Assembly: GCA_963777435.1 (NCBI GenBank)
Contig: CAVZQT010000007.1
Span: 100,568-164,567 of the forward strand
Origin: AP-15 sp963777435
Lineage (GTDB): Bacteria; Pseudomonadota; Alphaproteobacteria; ATCC43930; CGMCC-115725
DNA: 64,000 nucleotides
Reading direction: 5' to 3'
Within the stretch, counting starts at the first letter, position 1. The number at the start of each line of letters is the position of its first letter. The notes under the pieces were generated by a model. It made no database searches, was not told where the DNA came from, and worked only from the letters and a program-made list of their open reading frames with translations. A program made the position numbers and the translations under genes. This document shows positions 28,252 through 38,291 of the stretch, piece by piece.

Positions 28252-31193
28252 GCCTCTTTGTCCCCGATCGCCGGGTTGGGATTGCGGATCAACGCCGTGT
28301 AGCTGGTGCGCGGTCGCGTGTTCAGTTCGTCGAGCAAAACGTAATCAAGCGGGCTCGCCTTGCGTCGCGCAACGGCGCTGTCGTGATCGTTGCGGTTGCC
28401 GAAAATGATCGCCTGCGTTGGGCAGCTCTGCTGACAGGCGGTCACGATTTCGCCGTCGCGGACCAGCCGGTTCTCCTTATCGGCATCGATTTCGGCCTGG
28501 CGGATCCGCTGGATGCAATAGGTGCACTTTTCCATGACGCCGCGGCCGCGAACCGTGACCTCCGGGTTCCAGGATTCCGCCGGACGCTCATTGTGGTCGG
28601 CATAAGCGTAAAAGTTGAAGCGCCGCACCTTGTAGGGACAGTTGTTGGAGCAGAACCGGGTGCCGACGCAGCGGTTGTAGACCATGACATTGAGACCCGA
28701 ATGGTCGTGCACCGTGGCGTGCACCGGGCAGACCACCTCGCATGGCGCGTTCTCGCAATGCATGCACGGCATCGGCTCGAACGTAATTTCCGGATCGTCA
28801 GGCGAACCGGAGTAATACCGGTCGATGCGCAGCCAATGCATCACGCGGTTGTCGAGCACCTGATCCTTGCCGACCACCGGAACGTTGTTTTCGGCCTGGC
28901 AGGCGACGGCGCAGGCTTGGCAGCCGATGCAAGAATTCAGGTCGACCGACATCGCCCAGGCGTAGCGCGGATATTTGTAGGGGGGGTACAGCGACTCGTC
29001 GTTTTCCTTTTTCTTCAGAAATTGCGGGTTCTTTTTGAAATCGGCGAGCGAACCTTCACGGATCAGGTCACGCCCGGCGACGCGATCATGGCCTTGCGTC
29101 GTGGCCAGCCGGTAGGTTTCGCCGGTTTTGCTGAGCACGCGCGCCACTCAGCCAGGGCGCTTCGAGCGAGCGCAGTTGGTAGGCGTCAAACCCGACGCCG
29201 ACCGCAAGTCCTCCGGCGCGCCGGCCAAAGCCGAGCGGTAGCGTGATGCAGTCGGGCGCCTGTCCGGGCAGGACAAAAATCGGCGCCGGCAGCCTTCGGC
29301 CGTTCGAGCTGATCTCTAGCACATCTTCGGTATCGAGCCCGAGCCGCTTGGCGGTCGCCGGGGCGATCAGCGCGGCATTATCCCAGGTCAGCCGGGTGAA
29401 CGGCCGCGGCATCTCCAACAGCCATGGATTGTCGGCGTATCGTCCGTCCGAGACCAGCGGGTCGGGGCGGAACAGCAGACGAGACGCCGGCAGTCGGGCT
29501 CGCGGCGGGCGCCGTCGGCGATCGCGGCGAGTATCGGCGCTTGGGTTGACCCGTGACCGGTGCTGCTGCGCTGTTCTGCGACAACGCCGATGCGCACCGA
29601 CTCGTGCCAGAAATGCTCGAAATCCCCGGCGCCGCGCTGCTGCGCCTGCTTTTGCCAGAAGGCGCGCAGCAACCCGTAATCTTCCGGCAGGGTGTTGCCC
29701 TGCAGCACCGCCAGCAGCTCTTGCGCCGAATGCCCGCCATAGAGACGGCGCACCTGCGGCTGCTGGATCGTGACCGTGCCGTCAAAGGCGCGAGCATCGC
29801 TCCAGGCCTCGTATTCATGCGCGGCCGGCACATGCCAGGTGCTGGCAATCGCGGTCTCGTCGGCATAAAGAGCCAGGCTGACCGACAACGGCACTTGCCG
29901 CAGCGCCTCGGCAAAATCGAGCTCGGCGAGGCGCGGTGTAGACCGGGTTGACGCCCAGCATCAGTAGGGTGTCGACCTTGCCCGCGGCCATGTCGTCGGC
30001 GAGGTCTTTGCAGCGACTGACGCATGCGAAGGCGCGCCAACGGCAACGGGTTCGATCAGCCGGATCGTCGTCCCAAAGGCGCCGAGCGCGCCGTTGATCG
30101 CGTCAGCCAGGAGATGGATTTCGGCGGGCTGCTCGCGGCCGGCATGGACCAGGATTCGCCCACGGTTGCTGCGCCAAATCCCGCGCCGCGGCATCGAGCC
30201 AGGCGGCATCCTTCGAGCGGCGCCTGCTTCCACTCCTGCGGGCCGGCGCCGACCGCCGCCGCGAGATAGCGCAGTCGCGGCGGCAAGTTCGCGCGGCGGC
30301 AGCGGCAATCGATGATCGGCTTTGGCGCCGATCAGGGTCGGCGTGCTTTCGATCGCGTAGACGCGGCTCATCTTGCCGCCGGTCTCGTCCGGACGGCGGC
30401 GGGCGGCGAATTGGCGGGCATAGGCGAGCCAGCCCGGCACTCGCCGAAATCAGATCGCTCTCGACGGCGAAGATCACATCCGCCGCCTCGACGTCGAAGA
30501 CCCGGTCGAGCGGCCGGCCAAAGGCTTGGCGGCTGGCCGCGCGCTCGTCGTCGCGATGGAGCGGCTCCCATTGGTGCCAGCGCATGCCGGGGAACTGCTC
30601 GCTGCAGCGCCGCCATTTGCGCGATCAGCGACGGCGAGGTGACGGTTCCGGTCAGCACGCCGCAATCCCTCGCCGCCGCGCGCCGAAGCTGGCTCGCGGC
30701 GCTCGAACATCACCGTAAGAAATCTTTCCCAGGTGTCGATCTGGCCCTGGCCGACGATGCTCTGGGCGCGGCGCGGGTCGTAGAGCTCGAGGATGGTCGC
30801 CTGCATGATCGCACTGGCGGCGCCGAGGCTCGCCGGGTGGTCCGGATTGCCTTCGACTTTGAACGGACGGCGCCATCTGATGCGCGACCAGAACGCCGCT
30901 GGCATAGCCGTCGCTGGTCGTCGCCGTCGCGTAATAGCGCGCGCTGTCCGGGCACAATCCCCGGCGGCTGGACGACATAGGGGAGGAGCTGGCGCGCGTT
31001 GGGCTCGGGCCCGCAGGCCGACAAGCCGCCCAACGCCATCGACGCCGCCATCAGCTGCAGAAAGCGGCGGCGATCGAACGACGCCGAGCACGTCGCGGAA
31101 GCGCGGCACCTCTTGTTCGACGATCGCGGCAAATTCCGGCGTTTCCGCCAGCTCCTCGAGACTGCGCCAATAGTTGCGGGCTGAGGCGTTCAT
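28248..31193 (-). pseudogene. actB: ACIII subunit ActB, molybdopterin-oxidoreductase-like plus Fe-S domain (many frameshifts)
   Basis: Starts MNASARNYWRSLEEL at ATG 31193, overlapping the actA stop (ATGA). A twin-arginine motif (DRRRFLQLMAASMALGG) targets it to Tat. The middle is a molybdopterin-oxidoreductase-like domain that in ACIII has no cofactor: VEGNPDHPASLGAASA, YELYDPRR-type block, IFAVESDLISA and ALYADETAIASTWHVPAAH. The C-terminal 300 residues are in one intact frame and carry the Fe-S sites: CIGCQACAVACQ, CMHCENAPCEVVCP, CVGTRFCSNNCP, CTYC and CQQSCP. About 980 residues in total. Roughly eight shifts break the first two thirds. Confidence 0.85.
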
Positions 31194-31845
31194 CGGTGGC
31201 ACACCGAGCAATCGTCCAGCGTTTCGGGATGGATGTGATAGGCCGCCATCAATTGCTTGCCGGAAGGCGTGTCGGGAGTGCGCTTCCAATGCGGATTGAA
31301 CACCTGGTTGAGCGGGCGCAGATGCGGCGCCGGGTCGCGGTGGCAGGAAAGGCACCAGCTCATGTAAAGCGTCGTCGCTTTCCAGGTCAGCGCCATGTCG
31401 CCGATCGGCCCGTGGCACTCGGTGCAGCCGACACCCTTGGCGATGTGGATGCTGTGGTCGAAATAGACGTAATCGGGAAGCTCGTAGACTGCGGTCCAGC
31501 GCAATGGCCGGTTGTCGGCAAGGCTCTGCCGTACCGGCGCCAAAATCGCCGGCATTGGTCCAGATCTGCGAATGGCAGGTCATGCAGGTCTCGGTCGGCG
31601 GCATGCCCGCATTCTGCGAAATTTCGACCGTCGTGTGGCAATAGCGGCAATCGAGCCCGAGCCCGCTGACATGATGCTTGATGGCTGAACGGGACCGGCT
31701 GTTCCGGGGTATAGCGTTCTTGCGTGTTGTAGCCCATGACCGGGACCACCCAGATGGCCAGCAGCAACATCGCGAAGAAACCGGCGGTCCCGAGATCAAG
31801 GCCAAGTTCATCCAACATGTTGGCTCTTGGTCCGAAGATCGCCAC
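31190..31845 (-). pseudogene. actA: ACIII subunit ActA, pentahaem cytochrome c (two frameshifts)
   Basis: Start GTG 31845 or ATG 31818. An N-terminal membrane helix (AGFFAMLLLAIWVVPV) is followed, across two shifts, by five haem c motifs: CRYCH, CMTCH, CTECH, CLSCH and CSVCH. The last three are in one frame that ends at 31190. About 217 residues. ActA is the membrane-anchored multihaem cytochrome of alternative complex III. First gene of the operon; the promoter should lie in 31846-31922. Confidence 0.87.
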
Positions 31846-31922
31846 CGGCTGCCTCCGCGACGCGACCTTGAACGGGCCGCGTGTGCTTTAACGGGGTAGC
31901 TTCGATTGGGTTCCAGCGGTCT

Positions 31923-32942
31923 TTAATCTATTTGGTTTGCCGGGCCAGTGGTTTTGAGCCCGATTGCCATGGTCGCGATCCAGCCGCAAGCGCCAAGCCC
32001 GAGAGCCAGCCAGCGTCTTGCGGTGCTCGCGTCGCCCACAGTTGAGGGCTTTTTGCTCGTTGCCCGGCTGTCGAAGCGGCCATGCGTGCCGGGGTCGCCA
32101 GGCACCGGATCGAAAAAATTGTCGGGTTGGCCTGGCTCGGTCGGTTCCTGCGGTCAGTTGGCCGCTATAGCCGTTTGTTCGCGAGATACCGATCGAGCAA
32201 TCCGGGGAATGAGCTTGTTGCCGACGATGGCCTTGACGCTGGAGCCGCCGACCCAGATCTCGCGGCGTCGCGAGTGCGCGGCATAAAGGATCGCGTCGGC
32301 GGCAATTTCCGGTTGGAAGATCGGCGCCATCGGCTGCGGCCGCCGGCTCATTTTGTTGCGCGCCCAATTGAATTGCGGGGTGTTAAGCGCCGGCATCTGA
32401 ACCATGACGAGATGGACGTCGACCCCGTCATGCATCAGTTCCGTCCGCAGGCTGTCGGTAAATCCGCGGATCGCGAATTTGGCGCCGCAATAGGCCGACT
32501 GCAGCGGTATCGCGCGATAGCTCAGTGCCGAGCCGACTTGGACGATGGTGCCGCGGTTGCGCGGCCGCATTCGTTTCAAAGCCGCCATCGTGCCATAGAC
32601 AAAGCCGAGATAGGTCACTTCGGTGGCGCGGCGGTACTCCTCGGCGGTAATGCGGTGAAACGGGGCGAAGATCGTCGCCATCGCGCAATTGACCCAGACG
32701 TCGATCGGCCCAAAGTGGTTCTCGACCCGCTCGGCCGCTGCTTCGACCGCATCGGGATCGGCCATGTCGAGCGGCAGGGCCAGCGCCTTGGCGCCGCACT
32801 TTTCGACCTCCGCCGCCGCCGCCTGCAGCCCCTGGGTTCCGCGCGCGATCAGTGCCACCTGGGCCCCGCGCGCGGCAAAGGCGTGCGCCGTGGCGCGCCC
32901 GACGCCGGCTGAGGCTCCGGTAATGACGACAGTTTGCGACAT
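31923..32942 (-). CDS. SDR-family oxidoreductase, paralogue of the gene at 19.0 kb (frameshifted near the end)
   Basis: Intact core of about 245 residues from ATG 32942: TGASAGVGRATA, VNCAMATIFAP, VQVGSALSYRAIP with catalytic Ser, and AYCGAKFAIRGF with Y-x3-K. The frame slips near 32195 and 32130, then continues GDPGTHGRFDSRA and ends with a hydrophobic segment (WLALGLGACGWIATMAIGL) and stop at 31923. The 19.0-kb SDR has the same layout and most of the same residues. The GH15 gene ends 33 bases upstream on the same strand. Confidence 0.82.
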
Positions 32943-32975
32943 GTCTATCTCCTAATCCTAAGCAGCGGAGCCGCG

Positions 32976-34840
32976 TCAGATGCCGCGCGGCCAGAGGTCG
33001 GCGAGCTGCAGCACGGCTCGGGCATATTCCGCGTGCGAAAAGATCATCGGTAAGTTGCCCAGCAATTCGCCGGAGCGGCTGTCGGCCTCCTCCGAGAACA
33101 GCCCGGCTGCCGTGCTCAATGCCTCGACCCGGTGCAGCATCGCTTCGGCATCGTCGTGCCGCGTCCATCAGCGCGTAGACCGCGGCTAGCCAAAGCAGCA
33201 CGGCAGAAAGGCGCCTTCGAACCGGCCCATCGGCAGATGCGGCTGTTTTCGGGGACGAAAACGGTGGACGAGACCATCGATCATCAGGTCTTGCTCGATC
33301 CGCCGGACCGTCGCGATGACGCGCGGATGGGTCGGCTCCAGAAATCCCATCAGCGGGATCAGCAGAGCCGAAGCGTCCAGGGTGTCGGCACCGTAATGCT
33401 GGCGGAAGGATTGCAGCTCCTCGCTCCAGCCGCGCTTCATGACTTCGGCGTGGATCTCGATCATCGTCCGCGCGCCACTGCCGCAGATTGCCGCTATCGC
33501 CGGTGCGGTCAGCGAATTCGAGCGTACGCTTTAAGGTCGTCCAGGCCATGACCTTGCTGCTGACGAAGTGACGCCGCCGGTCGCGCTCCCAAATGCCGTT
33601 GCTCGGCTTGCGCCAGCTTCTCATCGGTATAGTCGGCGATCCGGGTCATCAGCCGCCAATATTCCGGCGCCCAGCGTCCGCCTTTGATCAAATAGATAAC
33701 CGCGCAATCGGCGAGATAGCCAAAACAGTCGATCTGGCGCTGGCGATAGGCGTGATTGCCAAACCGAACAGGCTGCGACCCGCGATATCCGGCAAGCTCA
33801 TTGCGGGTGTGCTGTCGAATCCGCGTGCCGCCATCTGCCCGGTACAGCACTTGAAGCGGCATTTCGGTCGAGGAGCCGAGCCGGGAGATCCAACTCAGAT
33901 ATCGCTCCGCGCTTTCGATATCGCCGAGCACGGAGAGGGTCGCGAGCGTCATCGAAGCATCGCGTATCCAGGCATATCGGTAATCATAGTTGCGGTCGCC
34001 GCCGATCCGCTCAGGAAGCGAGCTCGTAGCGGCGGCGACGATGGCGCCGGTCGGGGCAAAAGAAAGCAGCTCGATCGCGAACGCCGAACGGATGATGCGG
34101 TCGCGCCGCTTCCCCTGGTAGCTGTATCGCCCGTTACGTTCGTCCCAATAACGCAATGTCGCTTGCAACGCGTCTTCCGCTACCTTTACGTCCCACGATC
34201 CCGGGTACTCACCGAGCCCAAGCATCGCCCAGAACTCGTCTCCCGCAGCTAATGTGAAGCTCGCGGCGAGACGCGCAGCAGCCGGCTCAAACGGGCGCGA
34301 GGTCCATAGCCCGAGCGCGAGGCCTCCAGCCTTGAGCTCGAGCCCGCCCGCAACCACGGAAATAGCGACAGCTTCGCCGAAATCGTCCCGCGGCGCGAGC
34401 TGTATTGCGCATTCGACCGAGCCCCGGAGGCAGCGCAGGCGGCGCAGCAAAGTGCGCTTGCCCTTGCCGAACTCAGGCCGCGAAGCCTCGGGCGAGAGCA
34501 TCGCGTCGGTCAGCTCGATCTCGCCTTGGCTGGTCTGCCAATTGGTCACAAGCACGTTGCTGTCGCCGCGATACGATTGACGGCCGACGCCGCCATTGGT
34601 CGGTCCCAAGGCCCAGCGCCCACCACGCACCGCGTCGATGAGACACGCAAACACAGGTATGCCGTCGTAGTTCGGCAGGCAAAACCAACGAACGGTACCG
34701 TCGGCGGTGATCGCGGCCGCCGTCCGGCGGTCGCCGATGATGCCGAGATGGGAAAGCGGCGGATAACCTTGATCCGGATCATTGAATGCGCGGCCGGCAA
34801 ACTGATCGCAGAGCTCGGTCGGGCTATTCGCCTCCGGCAT
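32976..34840 (-). CDS. glycoside hydrolase family 15 (glucoamylase/trehalase-like, frameshifted in 3' third)
   Basis: Start ATG 34840 (MPEANSPTELCD); 34882 is an alternative. An N-terminal beta domain (GIIGDRRTAAAITADGTVRW, FCLPNYDGIPVF) precedes the (alpha/alpha)6 barrel: GDRNYDYRYAWIRDASMTL, YLSWISRLGS, QRQIDCFGYLADCA. The frame slips near 33580, 33480, 33190 and 33155, with EGAFLPCCF and WLAAVYALMDAAR, then HAEYARAVLQLADLWPRG and stop at 32976. The family cleaves alpha-glucosidic bonds; bacterial forms with this N-terminal domain act on trehalose or short alpha-glucans. No signal peptide, so cytoplasmic. Confidence 0.82.
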
Positions 34841-35113
34841 TGATCTCCATGACGCTCGACTATGTCCGACCGGTTGAGCCAAACGGGGTTCTTAAGTAAT
34901 GGACAACACCAATCTGGCGAGGATGGTTCCAGCCGCCAGCGCGCGCAGGCGATTGCGGGTGTTGGTGGCGGCGCCGCAACTCTCGGGCAGTGTCAACGTT
35001 AGGGAGGTGATGCGCTATCGGCCAAACAGAGGCAGCTCGGTGCAAAGTAAAGTCACGTTTCGCTCGGAGCTGATAAAGGACGAAGCCGCGAGAGTTGGGC
35101 AGCCGAATTGATC

Positions 35114-36238
35114 ATGGCCGCTTCGCCGCCTTTTCCTGCATCGGAGGCGATTTCGTCTCGGCAAACCGGGCGGCGTTGGGCTGCAGGCGTACGCGGCTCC
35201 GATCCCGGAGTCAGCATTCCGCGCGCCCTCGCCTATCTCGCGCTGGCCGGGGTGGCGGTTTTGCTGTTGTGGCTGACCATCAAGGTCGACCTCGTCATCT
35301 TTGCGGGAGTACTGTTCGGCATCTGCCTCAGACGCGCGGCCGAAGGGCTTAGTCGTTTAGTCGGTCTGCAGGTCGGATGGTCTCTGCTGCTGGTGATCGT
35401 ATTAATTGTCGGCATGTTCGCAAGCTTCGGCTGGTTCTTTTCGCAGTCAATCACCAGTCAGTTCAACCAGCTTTCAGTCCAATTGCCGGCGGCGGCGGCG
35501 AAAGTTCTGCAAATGATCCGCCAGTCTGGCCCCGGCGAGGTTGCGCTGCAGCACTTTGATGTTGGAAACCTCGCGGCGACCCCGACCGGCGTGCTGCAAA
35601 GCTTCTTTGGCGTGGCGGCCAATCTGGTCGAGGTAATTGGCGGAATTGTGGTTGTAATTTTTATCGCGCTGTACGTCGCAGCGGAGACACCGCGCTATGC
35701 CGGTGGTTTGGTTCGACTAGTCCCGCCGGCGCGCCGCCAGCGTGCGGCCGAGATCCTGCATGAGACCGCCAGCACGATCTGGTATTGGATGCTGGGCCGC
35801 CTGTTCGCGATGACCGTGCTCGGCACGATGGTGGCCGTCGGCCTCTGGCTGCTCGGGGTCCCGCTCCCGGCGTCCCTCGGCTTTTTGGCTGGGATTATGA
35901 TCTTTGTCCCCTATCTCGGCGCCATCGTCTCGGCGATCCCAAGCATTTTGATTGCGGCATCGACCGACCTGATGCTGGCGGTGTATGTCGTCGCGCTCTA
36001 TGTGGCCGTACACATGGTCGAGGGATATATTCTTGTCCCTTTAGTACAACGGCGCGCGGTGCACTTGGCGCCGGCGCTGATTTTGTCGGCGCAGCTCGTC
36101 CTTGCCGTCCTCGCCGGCTTTCTTGGTCTCTTGTTCGCCACACCCCTGGTGGCGGCGGCGATAGTCATGATCCGAACAATTTATATCGAAGACATGCTCG
36201 GCGACCGTGGAAGTGCTCCGTCCGCTGCACCCAAATAG
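35114..36238 (+). CDS. AI-2E family transporter (first copy)
   Basis: 374 residues from ATG 35114 (TTG 35108 is possible). About eight membrane helices, with the family's central loop between helices 3 and 4, then AAETPRYAGGLVRLVPPARR and LGFLAGIMIFVPYLGAIVS, GYILVPLVQRRAVHLAPAL and GLLFATPLVAAAIVMIR. The AI-2E/PerM family includes autoinducer exporters and Na+/H+ antiporter-like permeases, so substrate is open. First gene of a plus-strand group that ends with a second AI-2E gene. Confidence 0.85.
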   Translation: MAASPPFPASEAISSRQTGRRWAAGVRGSDPGVSIPRALAYLALAGVAVLLLWLTIKVDLVIFAGVLFGICLRRAAEGLSRLVGLQVGWSLLLVIVLIVGMFASFGWFFSQSITSQFNQLSVQLPAAAAKVLQMIRQSGPGEVALQHFDVGNLAATPTGVLQSFFGVAANLVEVIGGIVVVIFIALYVAAETPRYAGGLVRLVPPARRQRAAEILHETASTIWYWMLGRLFAMTVLGTMVAVGLWLLGVPLPASLGFLAGIMIFVPYLGAIVSAIPSILIAASTDLMLAVYVVALYVAVHMVEGYILVPLVQRRAVHLAPALILSAQLVLAVLAGFLGLLFATPLVAAAIVMIRTIYIEDMLGDRGSAPSAAPK

Positions 36239-36437
36239 ACCGTCGCCAGGCGCGGCATTACCTGATGTATAGTTGCCCACCTTGCGGAACTATTTGGCTT
36301 GATTGGCGTTCTCGTCCCCGCTGAAGTGTGGGATGACCGGCTATCGGCATAAGAGGACGCGCCGAATGGCCGGCGGGAGAACCTGGGATGACGACAGCCT
36401 TGAGGCTTTGGCTGTGCGGGACCGGTGTGGTTGCGCT

Positions 36438-37140
36438 ATGAGCGCCGATCCAGCCTCCGCGGTGGGGTTTGTGACCGCGCTCAGCAGCGCCTCTGCCACT
36501 TGGCCGGATGAGCTGTGGACCGGCTCGGTGGCTTGGGCCGACGCCATGCTGCGCTCCTATTACGGCATCTACGAATTCACCGACGACCCCGCCTGCGTGC
36601 TGCGTGTCGGGTTGGATCAGGCGCGCGCTCCTGTGTCGCTCTCGGACGGCGTATGCGTCGAGGTTGGCGAGCCAGTTGGCACCCTGCACTTCTGGAACGA
36701 GCATCTTCCGCGGTACTCCGAAAAAGGCCCCGATCTCGGCTGGGCTTGCGCGGTTCGCGACCGTCTGAATTACTCGCTGCGAGCGTTTTCCGGATACCTT
36801 GAGCGGGAGCCGACGTGGCGCGACGTACGCGCGATTTGCGCCGAGACGGCGTTGCCGGCAAGACTGGGCGCCTCGCAAATCGGGCGCGTCTTCAAGCGAT
36901 ACGGTTTCGAAGTCAATTCCGGCCGATGATTCGTTTCTTGCCCGCTTGCACGGGCTCGGCGAGTGCTTCGTCTTGTGGGGCCTGACGCGAGCATTCAATC
37001 CGGCGGCGTTGCCGCGCCAACCCTTTCTTCGGGATCGCTACGAAATGTGGATATCCCGCGCCGGTCTGTTGGCCCGCTATGCAGATACCCGAACCGCGAC
37101 TGAGCAGAAGAATCGAGCGGGCCTCGAATGCCTGCTCTGA
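36438..37140 (+). CDS. YkoP-like protein (one frameshift)
   Basis: The first frame gives DAMLRSYYGIYEFTDDP, then GEPVGTLHFWNEHLPRYSEK and PDLGWACAVRDRLNYSLRA, which look like the YkoP-type domain often found beside glycosyltransferases and polysaccharide deacetylases. A shift near 36920 leads to DDSFLARLHGLGECFVLWGL and a stop at 37140. Start ATG 36438 is tentative; 36366 and 36303 are in the same frame. The end overlaps the glycosyltransferase start by 13 bases, so they are coupled. Function unknown; assignment to the domain is from memory of its pattern. Confidence 0.55.
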
Positions 37141-38291
37141 TTGCGGGTGCAGCCTGGGTGGGTTTGGTCGCCCTTTTGTTGACCCGGGCGCTTCGGCAAT
37201 TTAGCAACTATCGACAGGCAACGATTTCCGCCGCGGGCATAACGCCCATTTCATCCGGGGTCTCGATCATTGTGCCGGCGCGCAACGAGATCGACAATGT
37301 TGTCGGTTGTTTAGCACGCCTTTCGGCTCAGACTGGCCTTACCCGCCTCTCCGTCATCGTCGTTGACGACAATTCAGTCGATGGCACGAAGGCGGCCGCA
37401 GAATGTCTAGCCACGGATGATCCGCGAATCCGGGTGATTGACGCCGGTCCGCTGCCTGCAGGGTGGGCCGGAAAACCGCATGCCTGTTGGCGCGGGGCGG
37501 CGCTCGCCGATGATGAGTGGCTTTGTTTTGTCGATGCCGATGTTCGCGTCGCACCCCAGCTGATCGCAGCCGCGATATCGGCTGCCGAAATACGGGGGCT
37601 CGACATGCTCTCCCTGCATCCCCGGCAAGAGCTTGGTAGCTTTTGGGAGCGACTCGTAGTTCCAGCTGGGATGCTGGTGCTAGCTTGCGCCAAGCGGTTC
37701 GAACCGGCATCTCAGAATATCGTTAACGGACAATTCTTGCTTATTCGGCGCAAGGCCTATTTTGACGTTGGCGGTCACGCCGCCGTGCGGGCTGAGATCT
37801 GCGAAGACTCGGCGCTGGCCGCGCGGATCAAGTCTCACGGGTTTAAGTTACTCGTCCTTGCCGCCGACCATCTTGCCGAGACCCGGATGTATCGCGATTT
37901 CGGATCGCTCTGGGAGGGCTTCTCAAAGAACGCGACAGAGGCCTTGGGGAGCGCCCGCGCGACCTTGCTTGCCGCGGTCGCGACCCTGATTTTTGGTTGG
38001 GCCGCGCTGCTGCTGCCATTCGGTGTTTTGTGGATGGCAGTCGCCGAGCCCTCGCCTCCGACGGCAACGGGAGCAACGCTGGCGGCGATCGGCATGACTA
38101 TCGTCGTTGGCGTTCATTTCGGCACCGCGCGCCATTTTCGAATTCCAGTCGTTTTCAGTCTGATGTTCACGATCGGCTATACCGCTGTCGCGTGTCTCGC
38201 CTGTCACAGTGTCATCACTAAGCGGAGCGGGCGAGTTACGTGGAAGGGACGAACATACCGAGTGATCAAGACTGCGGCGGGCGGCGCCTAA
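37128..38291 (+). CDS. glycosyltransferase family 2, membrane-anchored
   Basis: 387 residues. GT-A fold from about residue 40: VSIIVPARNEIDNV, VIVVDDNSVDGT, GWAGKPHACWRGA and the DxD in CFVDADVR. Further on VNGQFLLIRRKAYFDVGGH and EDSALAARI fit the acceptor site. An N-terminal helix and a C-terminal bundle of helices anchor it. The pattern is near HpnB/CrtQ-type glycosyltransferases that act on lipid or isoprenoid acceptors; acceptor unknown. Overlaps the YkoP-like gene by 13 bases and the second AI-2E gene by 52. Confidence 0.83.
   Translation: MPALIAGAAWVGLVALLLTRALRQFSNYRQATISAAGITPISSGVSIIVPARNEIDNVVGCLARLSAQTGLTRLSVIVVDDNSVDGTKAAAECLATDDPRIRVIDAGPLPAGWAGKPHACWRGAALADDEWLCFVDADVRVAPQLIAAAISAAEIRGLDMLSLHPRQELGSFWERLVVPAGMLVLACAKRFEPASQNIVNGQFLLIRRKAYFDVGGHAAVRAEICEDSALAARIKSHGFKLLVLAADHLAETRMYRDFGSLWEGFSKNATEALGSARATLLAAVATLIFGWAALLLPFGVLWMAVAEPSPPTATGATLAAIGMTIVVGVHFGTARHFRIPVVFSLMFTIGYTAVACLACHSVITKRSGRVTWKGRTYRVIKTAAGGA

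Noticed and set aside
27852..29246. 464-codon open frame on the plus strand
   Set aside because: It is exactly antisense to the intact Fe-S part of actB and to actC, has no conserved motif and reflects high GC at third positions.
32082..32912. 276-codon open frame on the plus strand
   Set aside because: Antisense to the second SDR; no motifs.
34899..35111. 70-codon open frame before the first AI-2E gene
   Set aside because: No good ribosome site, basic composition and no homology I can see.
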